Assembly (NCBI RefSeq): GCF_016881405.1
Contig: NZ_WOFE01000001.1
Span: forward strand, 930,001-994,000
From: Deefgea chitinilytica
GTDB lineage: Bacteria > Pseudomonadota > Gammaproteobacteria > Burkholderiales > Chitinibacteraceae
Direction of reading: 5' to 3'
DNA length: 64,000 nt
This document shows positions 38,874-49,135 of this stretch, in pieces (position 1 is the stretch's first letter; the number at the start of each line of letters is the position of its first letter). Below the pieces are notes generated by a model that saw only the letters and a program-made list of their open reading frames with translations, was not told the origin of the DNA and ran no database searches. The translations under genes were made by a program, and so were the position numbers.

Positions 38874-39578
38874 TTAAGGTTTAGGCGTCGTCAAAGGAAT
38901 TCGCACTTCGCGACTCACACCAGACGGACCAGGAAAAGGTAAGAATAAACTCTGGATCAGCAAGGGTACCGCGCTATCTAGCTCGTCACTGTGACTGCGA
39001 TTGCGCGCGCGGCCTTCGTACAGTTTGGCAAACTCGCCTTTATCCAAAGTTTTCCGATCTAAAATATCGACAAAAACTTCGCGAGTAAAAATCGTTTCAC
39101 TCACTGTTTGCGAGCCAACAATTCCCGTTTCAGGATAATAGCGCGGGATAAACATCACGCTGCCGCCATTCGTAAATACACGTTGATAACTCACTGAGTA
39201 ACCAACCGTACCCCAAATCGGCTGCTGGTAGGATTTTTCTTTACCGTCATCCACTTGGTAATCAAAGCGAACGAGCCAATCGGCTTTGTTGATGTCTTTT
39301 TGCCAAATCAAACCTTGCTGCACCAAACGATTCGCCAAATCAGTCTCAAACTGTTTATAAGCAAGACTTTGCATTTGTGAGGCATTGCGCTCAATCGCAA
39401 ACGCCTTTGGTGTGGCCATAGCGGCTTGTACCGCTGCGGCCGAGCCAGAAGCAACTGGTGCAGATGCTTTCAACGCGGTAGCAGGCAATTGATGCCGTAC
39501 CGATACCGTCGCGACAAATGAAGGCGCAGCGCAACCTGCCAGCAAGACGACAAACAACAAGCTAGCAAAGCGCGACAT
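38874..39578 (-). CDS. DUF4136 lipoprotein
   Basis: 234 residues. Lipoprotein signal [16 protein letters not shown] with lipidated Cys16. The mature part has the DUF4136 layout: FAIERNASQMQSLAYKQFET, then ADWLVRFDYQVDDG, then a Tyr/Gly-rich stretch and a C-terminal beta region. Its function is not known; such proteins sit at the cell envelope. The ATG overlaps the aroC stop (TAATG), so it is translationally coupled to aroC. Confidence 0.8.
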   Translation of the reverse strand: MSRFASLLFVVLLAGCAAPSFVATVSVRHQLPATALKASAPVASGSAAAVQAAMATPKAFAIERNASQMQSLAYKQFETDLANRLVQQGLIWQKDINKADWLVRFDYQVDDGKEKSYQQPIWGTVGYSVSYQRVFTNGGSVMFIPRYYPETGIVGSQTVSETIFTREVFVDILDRKTLDKGEFAKLYEGRARNRSHSDELDSAVPLLIQSLFLPFPGPSGVSREVRIPLTTPKP

Positions 39579-40678
39579 TAGGCAATCTTGCCCGGAATAC
39601 GCGGCGTATTCACCACCACATCACCGCATTGCGCACGATGGCGCAGTGCGTGATCGATCAGCACCAGCGCCAACATCGCTTCAGCAATCGGTGTTGCACG
39701 AATGCCAACGCAAGGATCATGACGACCCGTGGTCGCCATCATCACTGGATTACCGTCTTTATCAATCGACGCACGCTCTTGCGCGATACTAGAGGTAGGT
39801 TTAACCGCCAAGTTCACAGTAATATCCTGCCCTGTCGATATACCCCCTAAAATGCCGCCAGCGTGATTCGTTGCAAAGCCTTTTGGAGTGAGTTCATCGC
39901 AATGCACCGAGCCGCGTTGCGCGATACTGTCAAAGCCAGCGCCGATCTCAACACCTTTCACCGCATTAATATTCATCATTGCGTAGGCGATTTCGGCATC
40001 AAGGCGATCATACACTGGCTCGCCCCAACCCACCGGCACGTTTTCCGCCACAACGGAAATTTGTGCGCCGACTGAATCGCGCTCTTTACGAATCGCGTCC
40101 ATATAGTCTTCGAGTTGCGGCACGATTTCTAAATTTGGCGCGAAAAATGCGTTTTCAGAGACGTGATCCCAGCTTTGGAATGGAATATCGATTTCGCCCA
40201 ATTTGCTCATATAACCACGAATAACGATGCCGAATTTTTCTTTCAGCCATTTTTTCGCAATCGCCCCCGCCGCAACACGCACTGCCGTTTCGCGTGCCGA
40301 TGAGCGACCACCACCACGTGGATCGCGAATGCCGTATTTGTGCCAGTAAGTATAATCAGCGTGACCAGGGCGGAAGGTATCTACGATTTTGCCGTAATCT
40401 TGGCTGCGCTGATCTTGATTGCGAATCAAGAGTGCAATCGGCGTACCCGTTGTTTTGCCCTCATAAATGCCAGACAAAATTTCCACCGAATCAGGCTCTT
40501 TACGCTGAGTTACATGGCGGCTGGTACCCGGTTTGCGGCGATCGAGTTCCAATTGAATATCTTCAACCGAAATATCTAATCCCGGAGGGCAACCATCAAC
40601 AATACAACCAATTCCTGCACCATGGCTTTCGCCAAACGAAGTAACTGTAAATAACAAACCCAAGGAATTGCCTGACAT
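39578..40678 (-). CDS. aroC: Chorismate synthase
   Basis: 366-residue FMN-dependent enzyme converting EPSP to chorismate, the last step of the shikimate pathway. Signatures: [18 protein letters not shown] near the N-terminus, [43 protein letters not shown] and [19 protein letters not shown]. First gene of the leftward aroC-DUF4136-hpnD-hpnE-SDR run. Confidence 0.98.
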   Translation of the reverse strand: MSGNSLGLLFTVTSFGESHGAGIGCIVDGCPPGLDISVEDIQLELDRRKPGTSRHVTQRKEPDSVEILSGIYEGKTTGTPIALLIRNQDQRSQDYGKIVDTFRPGHADYTYWHKYGIRDPRGGGRSSARETAVRVAAGAIAKKWLKEKFGIVIRGYMSKLGEIDIPFQSWDHVSENAFFAPNLEIVPQLEDYMDAIRKERDSVGAQISVVAENVPVGWGEPVYDRLDAEIAYAMMNINAVKGVEIGAGFDSIAQRGSVHCDELTPKGFATNHAGGILGGISTGQDITVNLAVKPTSSIAQERASIDKDGNPVMMATTGRHDPCVGIRATPIAEAMLALVLIDHALRHRAQCGDVVVNTPRIPGKIA

Positions 40679-41032
40679 TGCCTGCCTCTAGCTCAAAGTT
40701 GATTTAATTTGCTTAATTTTACCACGGGCACGCCGAGCAAAGGGGTACTAACCAAGGAATCGCCCGCATTTACTGATAGAAATAGATAAACTACAAAAAC
40801 AAACTAAGACAACAAATTTAGTTCCAAGGTCACAATACTGCCAAACCACTTCAATTTATCAACATTGATTTGCAAAGTAGTGCAAGAAAAATACTAATCC
40901 GATTCAGTATTTTAAAAATTGAACAACTACCGCGGCAAAATGCATTAAGCCTCAATCGAATTCACTGTCAAACCCAAGATACATTCAAAACAAAGGTACG
41001 GCGCAAGCACATAAACAAAAGCAAAGCCCAAC
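40679..41032. other. AT-rich intergenic region upstream of aroC
   Basis: 354 bp, AT-rich, with no credible gene on either strand. It presumably carries the aroC promoter. Its right end meets the terminator of tRNA-Ser. Confidence 0.4.
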
Positions 41033-41060
41033 AAAAAAGCCCTTTAAAATAAAGGGCTTA
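41033..41060 (-). terminator. Intrinsic terminator of tRNA-Ser
   Basis: AAGCCCTTTA (41037-41046) and TAAAGGGCTT (41050-41059) form a 10-bp stem with a 3-base loop. On the minus strand it ends in a U run. Confidence 0.9.
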
Positions 41061-41071
41061 ATTAAATTAGC

Positions 41072-41162
41072 TGGCGGAGAGAGGGGGATTCGAACCCCCG
41101 ATAGGCTATTAACCTATACACGCTTTCCAGGCGTGCGACTTAAACCACTCATCCATCTCTCC
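41072..41162 (-). tRNA. tRNA-Ser, anticodon GGA
   Basis: Minus strand, 91 nt including encoded CCA (41072-41074). Acceptor GGAGAGA (41156-41162) pairs with TCTCTCC, discriminator G. The anticodon stem CACGC/GCGTG encloses the loop CTGGAAA, giving anticodon GGA for UCC and UCU. The long variable arm (TATAGG-TTAATAG-CCTATC type) marks it as a class II Ser tRNA. The T-arm has the GGGGGTTCGAATCCCCC form. Confidence 0.96.
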
Positions 41163-41252
41163 GCATAAGAGCGCCGAATCATACCGAAGCCCCCTCTCTA
41201 TGGCAAGCAATACCCACCAACGATGAGCCCCAAAGCCGGCGCGCTCAGATTC

Positions 41253-42773
41253 TCAAAGATTCGTAACTGGGATTTTGCCTATTTTTGCCTGCCATTCTTT
41301 AGGTGCAATTGCATGCACAGACGTTCCACTTGAATCAACAGCAACAGTCACTGGCATATCGACCACATCAAACTCGTAGATCGCCTCCATCCCCAAGTCT
41401 GCAAAGCCAACAACGCGGCTTCCCTTAATCGCTTTGGAAACGAGGTATGCTGCGCCACCAACAGCCATCAGATACACTGATTGATGTTTTTTGATTGATT
41501 CACAGGCTGCAGGACCTCGCTCAGCTTTACCAATCATTCCTAGCAGCCCTGTTTGCTCTAAAACCTGGTCAGTAAATTTATCCATCCGTGTCGCGGTTGT
41601 TGGGCCTGCTGGACCGACAACTTCTTCACGTACTGGGTCAACTGGGCCCACGTAATAAATAAAGCGACCATTAAAATCAACAGGCAACGCTTCACCTTTA
41701 TTAAGCATTTCAACTATGCGCTTATGTGCAGCATCACGACCAGTCAACATTTTGCCATTCAATAATAAAGTTTGACCTGGTTTCCAGCTTGAGACATCTT
41801 CGCGCGTTACCGAATTTAGGTCAACGCGCGTCGCCGCAGTTGATGGAGTCCAAGTTACATCCGGCCAATCTTCTAACTTTGGTGCCTCTAAAACTGCTGG
41901 GCCTGAGCCATCTAGCGTAAAATGAACATGACGGGTTGCCGCACAATTCGGAATCATCGCCACAGGCAAACTAGCGGCGTGCGTAGGATAGTCTTTGATT
42001 TTGACATCCAAAACGGTCGCCAAACCACCCAAGCCTTGCGCACCAATACCGAGTGCATTCACTTTTTCATACAACTCGATACGTAATTCTTCGACACGAT
42101 TTTGTGGGCCACGTGCAATCAAATCATGGATATCAATCTCTTCCATGAGCGCCTCTTTGGCCATCACCATCGCTTTCTCAGCCGTACCACCGATACCAAT
42201 ACCCAGCATTCCCGGCGGACACCAACCCGCGCCCATCAACGGCACCGTTTTGAGCACCCAATCAACAATTGAATCCGAAGGATTGAGCATAACAAACTTA
42301 GTTTTGTTTTCCGAACCACCACCTTTCGCGGCAATATCGATATCAACGGTACAGCCCGGCACGATTTCGTAATGAATCACTGCAGGCGTATTGTCTTTGG
42401 TGTTTTTACGGCCACCAGCAGGATCCATCAAAATGGAGGCGCGCAATTTATTATCTGGATGCAAATAAGCACGGCGAACACCTTCATTAATCATATCGCT
42501 CACGCTCATCGTCGCCCCGTCCCATTGCACGTCCATCCCGACCCGGACAAACACGGTTACAATGCCGGTATCTTGGCAAATCGGGCGATGGCCTTCAGCA
42601 CACATCCGGCTATTGGTTAAAATCTGCGCAATCGCATCTTTGGCTGCTGGGCTTTCTTCCAAATCGTAAGCTTTTCCCAAAGCTTGAATGTAATCTTTCG
42701 GATGATAATAACTAATATACTGCAGACTATCGGCAATGCTGGCGATGAGATCGTCTTGGCGAATTTTGCTCAT
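41253..42773 (-). CDS. fumA: Fumarate hydratase, class I (iron-sulfur)
   Basis: 506-residue oxygen-sensitive 4Fe-4S fumarase of the TCA cycle (fumarate to malate). The alpha-like N-terminal part includes HRPICQDTGIVTVFVRVG, AAKGGGSENKTKF and PPGMLGIGIGGTAEKAM; the beta-like C-terminal part includes GRDAAHKRIVEML, YYVGPVDPV and GPTTATRMDKF. Three Cys suited to bind the cluster are in ICQDTG, NCAATR and AACESIK. A class II enzyme is excluded by sequence. fumA/fumB orthology is not resolvable. Confidence 0.95.
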   Translation of the reverse strand: MSKIRQDDLIASIADSLQYISYYHPKDYIQALGKAYDLEESPAAKDAIAQILTNSRMCAEGHRPICQDTGIVTVFVRVGMDVQWDGATMSVSDMINEGVRRAYLHPDNKLRASILMDPAGGRKNTKDNTPAVIHYEIVPGCTVDIDIAAKGGGSENKTKFVMLNPSDSIVDWVLKTVPLMGAGWCPPGMLGIGIGGTAEKAMVMAKEALMEEIDIHDLIARGPQNRVEELRIELYEKVNALGIGAQGLGGLATVLDVKIKDYPTHAASLPVAMIPNCAATRHVHFTLDGSGPAVLEAPKLEDWPDVTWTPSTAATRVDLNSVTREDVSSWKPGQTLLLNGKMLTGRDAAHKRIVEMLNKGEALPVDFNGRFIYYVGPVDPVREEVVGPAGPTTATRMDKFTDQVLEQTGLLGMIGKAERGPAACESIKKHQSVYLMAVGGAAYLVSKAIKGSRVVGFADLGMEAIYEFDVVDMPVTVAVDSSGTSVHAIAPKEWQAKIGKIPVTNL

Positions 42774-42849
42774 TCTTGTGTTCTCCGCAAATCAAAATTT
42801 GACCGGCCGAATTGTAGCGCATCCTACACAACTACAGACAAGCATCAAC

Positions 42850-43695
42850 ATGAAAAAAACCTCCGTCCAAACACCGATTGATTTCTATACACAATTACAA
42901 ATCGAAGGCTATCTTGCCAGTCAACCCCGATTTACGCCTGAAGGCCTCAGCCCATTCCTGATTAATGCTCGTCAATACGGCTGGCTTGAACGTGAAACGA
43001 TTCAAGCCTTACAACAATTTTCTGATCTGTGGCACTTTTCTAATGGGCAGGTTGAGTTACGCGATAAACACCCAGCCGAACAACTACAAGCCGCCGCGCA
43101 ATACCTGCACCAGCAAGGTTTCATTCTCGGATGGCGCAATGAAAATTATGGTGTTTATAGCGAAGATGCTCGTGAAGAGTCCGACTTCAAGCACGCACTC
43201 TGTGCACTTGAACGTGCCAGTTTCAGACGTTTTGGCTTTTTAAGCCGAGCCGTACATATCAACGCCTACTATCCTGATGGCACACTCTGTCTGGGCGTAC
43301 GAGCAAATAATAAGAGTATTGATCCAAACAAATTAGATAATATGGCCGCTGGCGGCATACCCCTTGGTGAGTCTATTTATGACTGCGCAATTCGTGAACT
43401 GGCAGAAGAAGCAGGTGCTCCTTTACAAATTGCCAAATTCATTCAATTTGCCGAAATCATTCATACTAGGCGCAATGAATCGGATGGCACACACAACGAA
43501 ATACTCTACTGCTACGATTTGGCGTTACCAGACGATTTTGTTCCGCACAATCAGGATGGAGAAGTCGCTGAATTTCATCGTTTAAGACCAAGCGAAGTCA
43601 TCAAACAGCTCAACAGCATGACTTGGGATGCCGGGGCAGTAACTTCCTCATTTATATTACGGAACGGATCAGCCGCGGCAACGCTTAAAAATTAG
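42850..43695 (+). CDS. Nudix hydrolase with DUF4743 N-terminal domain
   Basis: 281 residues. A DUF4743-like N-terminal region (about 20-120) precedes the Nudix fold. The Nudix box is exact (G-x5-E-x7-REUxEExGU): GGIPLGESIYDCAIRELAEE followed by AGA, at about 173-196. Related proteins resemble eukaryotic thiamine-pyrophosphokinase-linked Nudix enzymes that act on oxidised thiamine diphosphate; the substrate here is inferred only. ATG 42850 is chosen; the longer in-frame start lies inside the divergent fumarase gene. Its 3' end overlaps the convergent EAL gene by 11 bp. Confidence 0.85.
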   Translation: MKKTSVQTPIDFYTQLQIEGYLASQPRFTPEGLSPFLINARQYGWLERETIQALQQFSDLWHFSNGQVELRDKHPAEQLQAAAQYLHQQGFILGWRNENYGVYSEDAREESDFKHALCALERASFRRFGFLSRAVHINAYYPDGTLCLGVRANNKSIDPNKLDNMAAGGIPLGESIYDCAIRELAEEAGAPLQIAKFIQFAEIIHTRRNESDGTHNEILYCYDLALPDDFVPHNQDGEVAEFHRLRPSEVIKQLNSMTWDAGAVTSSFILRNGSAAATLKN

Positions 43696-45847
43696 ACATA
43701 CTCGGCGGGGTCAACTCAACAGGCTGATGCGGCCCCTCACTTAACCAATCCAACAACTCATTCGCAGCCATGGGCTTCGCAATCAAATACCCCTGAACTT
43801 CATCACACCCCATCACCGCTAATGCCTGCCAAATACCAATGGTTTCTACCCCTTCAGCGACCACCTTCAAACCAAGAATATGGCCAATTTCAATCATGGA
43901 GCGCACAATCGAAACACTTTCGAACGTGCTATTCATCGACATGACAAATACCTGATCAATTTTTAGCTCATTCACAGGCATTTTGGCTAAATAGGCAAAT
44001 GAAGAGTAACCCGTACCAAAATCATCAATCGACAATTGCACACCCAAACGCCGTAAGCGAGCTAAATTTTGCAGCATTGCATCGGGTTTATGCATCACTC
44101 CAGTTTCAGTAATCTCTAGGCATAAATTCGCTGCCGAGCCTGCTTTATTCAGCTGTTCTTCCACAAAATCAACAAATTGAATATCTTCAACATCACTCAC
44201 ACCGACATTAACTGAAATCAGTAAATTGACGTGGTTTCTTTGCCATTCAACTTGTTGGCGCAATACCTCGCACAATACCCACTCCGTAATACCGCGCAAC
44301 TTGCCTGTTTTTTCCGCAAACGGGATAAATAACCCTGGGGAAATCCACCCGCGACTCGGATGCTGCCAACGCACCAATGCTTCTGCAGCACCCACCAAAC
44401 CAGTTGATACATTGATTTTGGGCTGATAATAAACAACCAAATGATTTTCACTCAACGCTTCGCGCAAATCACCCAATAACGTAAATTGGTTTAAGCGGTC
44501 TTCTTCACGACTAGGGTCGTAAATCACCGAGCTTTCCCGGTCACGTTTAGCAAAAAACATCGCTACTTCTGCGTGTCGTAACAAACCTTCCGCAGTATCT
44601 GCATGCAGCGGGTAAATCGCAATGCCAGAACGTATAGCAACATTTACTTTTTGCTCGCCAAGAAATAGCGACTCCGATAAAGCAGCCTCAATCATTTGAA
44701 TTTGCGCATGGGTTTGTGTCTCATTATCGGCACTCAACAACAAAACAAATGAATTACCCGAAATACGACTAACAATTTTCAAATGCTCTGGCTGCATTTG
44801 GCTGAGCCGATCAGACATCGTACAAAGCACTCGATCACCGGCATCAAAACCGAAAGCATCGTTGATATAGCGAAAGTCAGCCAAATCAATCATCACCACC
44901 GCCAACCACGAAGGCGTTTTAATAAGATACGCAGATAACAATTCAGCAAATTTAACTCGGTTCGGCAATCCTGTTAAACGATCAGAAAACGCAAGCTGGC
45001 GCATCAAATGCTCACGCGCAGAGATAGCATCACCCATTGCATTAAAAGCTGAGGCTAAATTCCCTAATTCATCATGCCGATGCATCGGCATACGAACATC
45101 AAATTCACCTGCAGCAAATCGATGTACTGCCGAGGAAAAACGCCGCAAAGGTGCAGTCATTTGACTAGCTAGCAACCACGAGATCAGCACACCAAACCCA
45201 AACATCAATAAACCAATTAGAAATGCACGAATGCGCGCCTCACTCTGCCGCGCAAGCAGTTTATCGACTGCAATATCTGCACCCAAAACATAAACGACGC
45301 CATCACCGCCCAACACAGGCATCGCAATCGAACGATACCGACCATACTGATCGTGAATATTGCCAAATATAGGCTGGCCAGCTGCAATAGCTGAACGCAC
45401 TAGCGTAAAACGCTCGCTATGCGACGGCAAATAATCTCCATCCCGCTCAATATTCATTCCTGCAAGCAGAGCGCTATTCGCGATAAAAATCACATCAGCA
45501 CCACGCAAACTTAAAACATATAGATGCTCAACACCCATTTGCTTTGCCGACTGATTGAGTGCCTTTGAGTGTTTTAAGTAATCTTCCTGTTTAATAAACT
45601 GCGCTTGCAGTGCTTGCGTCACATATTTTTCAGGCAACACAAACGGAATAGCTCGTGCAGCCGTATGTAAACGGCCATCGAGTTCAGACATCAATGCAGC
45701 GCTTAAAACATAATACAAGCTGATTGATAAAGCGACGGACACCAACGCATTCAAGATAGTGAGGACTAAAAGAACTTTAGCCCTCGCGCCTTGAAATTTG
45801 CTGATGAACTGTTTAGGCCAGCGCAATCGAAACCTCTCTAGATCCAA
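43685..45847 (-). CDS. Membrane c-di-GMP phosphodiesterase (sensor-HAMP-degenerate GGDEF-EAL)
   Basis: 720 residues: TM1 at about 25-48, a periplasmic sensor region (about 50-200), TM2 (about 205-228), HAMP (to about 280, with ASQMTAPLRRFSSAVHRF), a GGDEF domain whose signature reads SGNSF (ISGNSFVLLL) and so is not a cyclase, and a complete EAL domain. EAL residues: AEALVRWQHP, ITETGVM, DDFGTGYSSF, ELKIDQVFV, VVAEGVET and QGYLIAKPM. It should hydrolyse c-di-GMP, with the GGDEF part perhaps binding GTP as a regulator. Confidence 0.92.
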   Translation of the reverse strand: MDLERFRLRWPKQFISKFQGARAKVLLVLTILNALVSVALSISLYYVLSAALMSELDGRLHTAARAIPFVLPEKYVTQALQAQFIKQEDYLKHSKALNQSAKQMGVEHLYVLSLRGADVIFIANSALLAGMNIERDGDYLPSHSERFTLVRSAIAAGQPIFGNIHDQYGRYRSIAMPVLGGDGVVYVLGADIAVDKLLARQSEARIRAFLIGLLMFGFGVLISWLLASQMTAPLRRFSSAVHRFAAGEFDVRMPMHRHDELGNLASAFNAMGDAISAREHLMRQLAFSDRLTGLPNRVKFAELLSAYLIKTPSWLAVVMIDLADFRYINDAFGFDAGDRVLCTMSDRLSQMQPEHLKIVSRISGNSFVLLLSADNETQTHAQIQMIEAALSESLFLGEQKVNVAIRSGIAIYPLHADTAEGLLRHAEVAMFFAKRDRESSVIYDPSREEDRLNQFTLLGDLREALSENHLVVYYQPKINVSTGLVGAAEALVRWQHPSRGWISPGLFIPFAEKTGKLRGITEWVLCEVLRQQVEWQRNHVNLLISVNVGVSDVEDIQFVDFVEEQLNKAGSAANLCLEITETGVMHKPDAMLQNLARLRRLGVQLSIDDFGTGYSSFAYLAKMPVNELKIDQVFVMSMNSTFESVSIVRSMIEIGHILGLKVVAEGVETIGIWQALAVMGCDEVQGYLIAKPMAANELLDWLSEGPHQPVELTPPSMSNF

Positions 45848-45929
45848 ATGCTAAAGCAATTCATTCATAGCCTGAATTGCTGCACTGCGCCAAGAAAGAA
45901 TTTACGCTGTATTGACGAGAAAACAACTA

Positions 45930-47711
45930 TTAAGCTTTCAAAAAACCAACCTCAAGCGTAGCAGGCGCCTTTAAACCCACTGTATCTAAAGGTGCAGCTT
46001 GAACAAACAATTCAAATTGCATTAATTCATCCCGACGAAAGGCATGAATCTCGACTCGCTCGCCGACTAAACTTGAACTGATAAATTGCTCCAAATTTGC
46101 GTTGGTCAAACGCAGACCATTCCATGCTAGCAATACATCACCCGCCGCAAGTCCGGCCAACTGTGCCGCCCCATTCGTAAAGACATGCGTTAGCTTAACA
46201 CCACTAGTTTCTGCGACCGTTTTGACACCCAAGCTGCTGTTACTACTTTTCAAACCCTCTTGCCAACCGCCTTTATCAGCACTCGACGATGCGGCACGCT
46301 GCTGCCACTCAATACCTAACTCAAGCAAAAGTGATCGTAAAGGCAGCTCAGTCGTTGAACGCAAACCCAAGTCAAACAAGCAGGATAAATCAAGCCCTGT
46401 AACCTGCTGTGCAATTTTTTCCCACTCATCTTCAGCAACACCTAATTTCGCTTGCTCAAAAGACAAACCAAATCGCAACCAAAGTGCTCGCATCACATCA
46501 TCCAGAGATTTTTCTCCACCTGTTTTTTGGCGTATCGTCAAATCTAAGCACAACGCAAATAACGCCCCTTTGGTGTAATAACTCACCAAGGCATTCGGGC
46601 TATTTTCATCCTGCCGATAATACTTCACCCAAGCATCAAAACTCGCATCTTCAAGCGTCTGGACTAAGCGCCCCTGCCCTCGTTCAACGCTAGTGATAGT
46701 TTGCGACAATAAGTCCAAATAAGTCTGTTGATTGATCAAGCCTGAGCGCACTAAAGTCAAATCGTCATAGTAGGAGGTAATCCCCTCAAACGCCCAAAGT
46801 AAGCGGGAATAATTCTCTTGCTGCAAATCATATGGCGCATAAACAGCAGGCTTGATGCGTTTCACATTCCAACTATGAAAGTACTCATGACTACACAAAC
46901 CCAAAAATTGCAAATATCCGGGTTTAATTTCTACCTCATGCGGCAATGGCAAATCACTACGTTTACAAATCAACGCAGTTGAAGCACGATGCTCTAAACC
47001 GCCATAACCATCGCCCACCACAAGGGTAAGAAAAACATATTCTTTGAAAGGCGCAGGCGAGCCAAAAAACTGAATTTGATACTCACAAATTCGACGTAAA
47101 TCATTCGCAACGCGAGTCAAATCAGCTTGATGGCGGCCAGAAACCACCAAGCGATGTGGCACACCACACGCTTCGAAACGAATGACCGAGAAATCGGCCA
47201 TTTCCACAGGATGATCAATTAACTCATCGTAATTTTCCGCTTGATACTCACCAAAAGCGGCTACATCAACCTGCGCAGGCTTTAATGTCGTCGCTACCCG
47301 CCATCGAGTATCGGCTGGAGCAACAATCTGCACACGGCAAGGACATTCTTCATAGCCAGCCACAGCTAAAAAAACACTTGTGCCATTAAAAAATCCGCGC
47401 TCAGTATCAAGGTAAGCACCACGCACGGATAAATCATAAGCGTATACCGTATAAGTAACCGTCAAAGCCCCAGCAACAGCTTCCGCTTGCCAACGCGCTT
47501 TATCCAACTTCCGCAATAAAACAGCCCCAGCACTCGACTTAGCCGCAATCGAGACTATGTTTTTGGCAAACTCACGAATCAAATAACTTCCTGGAATCCA
47601 AGTAGGCAAATACAGCTCTTGCCCATTTGGATCAGGAGAATCAATCGTTAATTCAATCGAAAATAGATGTGCCGCCGGGTTGCACGGAGAGATTTTGTAA
47701 TAAATCATCAT
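45930..47711 (-). CDS. M61 family metallopeptidase with PDZ domain
   Basis: 593-residue zinc peptidase of the glycyl aminopeptidase type. N-terminal beta domain with LYLPTWIPGSYLIREFAKN, the zinc motif HEYFH in LCSHEYFHSWNVKRIKP, a downstream WAFEGITSYYDDL with the third ligand Glu, and a C-terminal PDZ domain (about 500-575) with GAAQLAGLAAGDVLLAWNG. No signal peptide, so likely cytoplasmic. ATG at 47711 or 47708 (MMIYYKISPC) is chosen; the longer reading extends into the neighbouring gene. It is 22 bp after the GGEEF gene. Confidence 0.9.
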   Translation of the reverse strand: MMIYYKISPCNPAAHLFSIELTIDSPDPNGQELYLPTWIPGSYLIREFAKNIVSIAAKSSAGAVLLRKLDKARWQAEAVAGALTVTYTVYAYDLSVRGAYLDTERGFFNGTSVFLAVAGYEECPCRVQIVAPADTRWRVATTLKPAQVDVAAFGEYQAENYDELIDHPVEMADFSVIRFEACGVPHRLVVSGRHQADLTRVANDLRRICEYQIQFFGSPAPFKEYVFLTLVVGDGYGGLEHRASTALICKRSDLPLPHEVEIKPGYLQFLGLCSHEYFHSWNVKRIKPAVYAPYDLQQENYSRLLWAFEGITSYYDDLTLVRSGLINQQTYLDLLSQTITSVERGQGRLVQTLEDASFDAWVKYYRQDENSPNALVSYYTKGALFALCLDLTIRQKTGGEKSLDDVMRALWLRFGLSFEQAKLGVAEDEWEKIAQQVTGLDLSCLFDLGLRSTTELPLRSLLLELGIEWQQRAASSSADKGGWQEGLKSSNSSLGVKTVAETSGVKLTHVFTNGAAQLAGLAAGDVLLAWNGLRLTNANLEQFISSSLVGERVEIHAFRRDELMQFELFVQAAPLDTVGLKAPATLEVGFLKA

Positions 47712-47733
47712 AAATTTTTCTACAGATAATAAG

Positions 47734-48993
47734 TTATGTCGCCAAGCCGACTTGATTTCGGCCAGCGGCCTTGGCTTGATATAGGGCGCGATCAGCGGCA
47801 TCAATGAGCTGCTGAGCCGTCATTCCATCTTGTAATTGCGCCACACCGATGCTCACTGTTGAATGAAACTCACCCGCATCAGAACTAATCTGAATCAATT
47901 GCGAAAAACTATGCCGCAACTCATCTAATTTTTGCGCGGCTCGCATTAAAGTATGATCAGACAAAATGACGGCAAATTCTTCACCCCCATAGCGTCCAAC
48001 CGAATTTGGCTTACCCATTCCGCCACGTAATAAACGTGACAGCGATTTAATCACTCGATCTCCAACCATATGCCCATGGCGATCATTGACCATCTTAAAA
48101 TGATCAATATCAACCATAGCATACGCTAATAATCGACACTCTTTATGAGCTCGATCCACTTCTCGACTTAGCTCTTCAATAATATTGGTGTGATTTAACA
48201 AGGCAGTAAGCCTATCTCGCGTCATCCAGCGCCGCAACTGGCGGTAACGCTCCGCCGTAATCGAAATTGAAGCAACCAACTCTTCTGGCTCCATGTTCTT
48301 CACCAGAAAATCATCGCCCCCCATACTGCGTGCCATAAGTTGTTTGCCACGATGCGTTTCAGTCGACAGAAAGACTATTGGTATTGAGTCATATAACTTA
48401 TTTTGACGAATTATCTTAGCGATTTCATCACCCGAACACTCAGGCATATACACATCCATCAAGATAATATCGGGCTTCATTCGCTCAATCTGCAAAATCA
48501 CCTCAAACGGATTTTGTATGTGTTTGGCATGCATGCCCGCATCGGTCAACACCCCACACGTCCAGCGTGCAACGGCTTCTGAATCATCAACCACCAAAAC
48601 TCGATATGGATCTGGGCGAGCTAACTCTTGCAAAGAATCCAAGCGATCAATTAGTTGCTGAGAATTAAATGGCTTGGGCAAGAAGTCTGTCACGCCATCG
48701 CGCATTAAATCAATTTGCTCCGCAATAGTATGCGCATTCGACAAAAAGATAACTGGGCCTTTAGACAATTTACTGATCAAGGGCACACACATTTTGGCAC
48801 TAACATCCGATAAACCTTGCTCATCAATCACCACAGCAAATGGCGGTGTTGTATGCATCGCGGCCAAAATTGCGCTATTACGTGTAAAAACCTGACAATC
48901 AAAACTAAATAAACGCAATTGCGCTTGAATATCATCAAAATGCTCTGCATTCGGGGCAACGAAATAAACCATAGGCATGACGGATGAATTCAT
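47734..48993 (-). CDS. Response regulator diguanylate cyclase (REC-REC-GGEEF)
   Basis: 419 residues. REC1 (about 5-120) lacks the N-terminal acidic pair and looks degenerate. REC2 (about 133-250) is complete: VLVVDDSEAV, phosphoacceptor Asp in ILMDVYMP, Thr/Ser in FLSTETH and Lys in FLVKNMEP. The GGDEF domain has an active RYGGEEFAVIL and RDRLTALLNH; an RxxD inhibitory site is not seen five residues upstream of GGEEF. It makes c-di-GMP, opposite to the nearby EAL protein. The sensor kinase is not in the window. Confidence 0.92.
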   Translation of the reverse strand: MNSSVMPMVYFVAPNAEHFDDIQAQLRLFSFDCQVFTRNSAILAAMHTTPPFAVVIDEQGLSDVSAKMCVPLISKLSKGPVIFLSNAHTIAEQIDLMRDGVTDFLPKPFNSQQLIDRLDSLQELARPDPYRVLVVDDSEAVARWTCGVLTDAGMHAKHIQNPFEVILQIERMKPDIILMDVYMPECSGDEIAKIIRQNKLYDSIPIVFLSTETHRGKQLMARSMGGDDFLVKNMEPEELVASISITAERYRQLRRWMTRDRLTALLNHTNIIEELSREVDRAHKECRLLAYAMVDIDHFKMVNDRHGHMVGDRVIKSLSRLLRGGMGKPNSVGRYGGEEFAVILSDHTLMRAAQKLDELRHSFSQLIQISSDAGEFHSTVSIGVAQLQDGMTAQQLIDAADRALYQAKAAGRNQVGLAT

Positions 48994-49093
48994 TGAGATC
49001 TCAACAACAAGTCAATATGAAATAGATTTACACAGCATAGAGCTTAAACCCTATGAATTAAAGGCATCAGATCAAACGCAATCATGAAAAGCT

Positions 49094-49120
49094 AAAAAAG
49101 CCATCTAAAGATGGCTTTTT
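49094..49120 (-). terminator. Intrinsic terminator of cysS
   Basis: AAAAAGCCAT (49095-49104) and ATGGCTTTTT (49111-49120), loop of six; on the minus strand it ends in a U run. It lies 16 bases after the cysS stop. Confidence 0.9.
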
Positions 49121-49135
49121 AAACACAATCAACTT

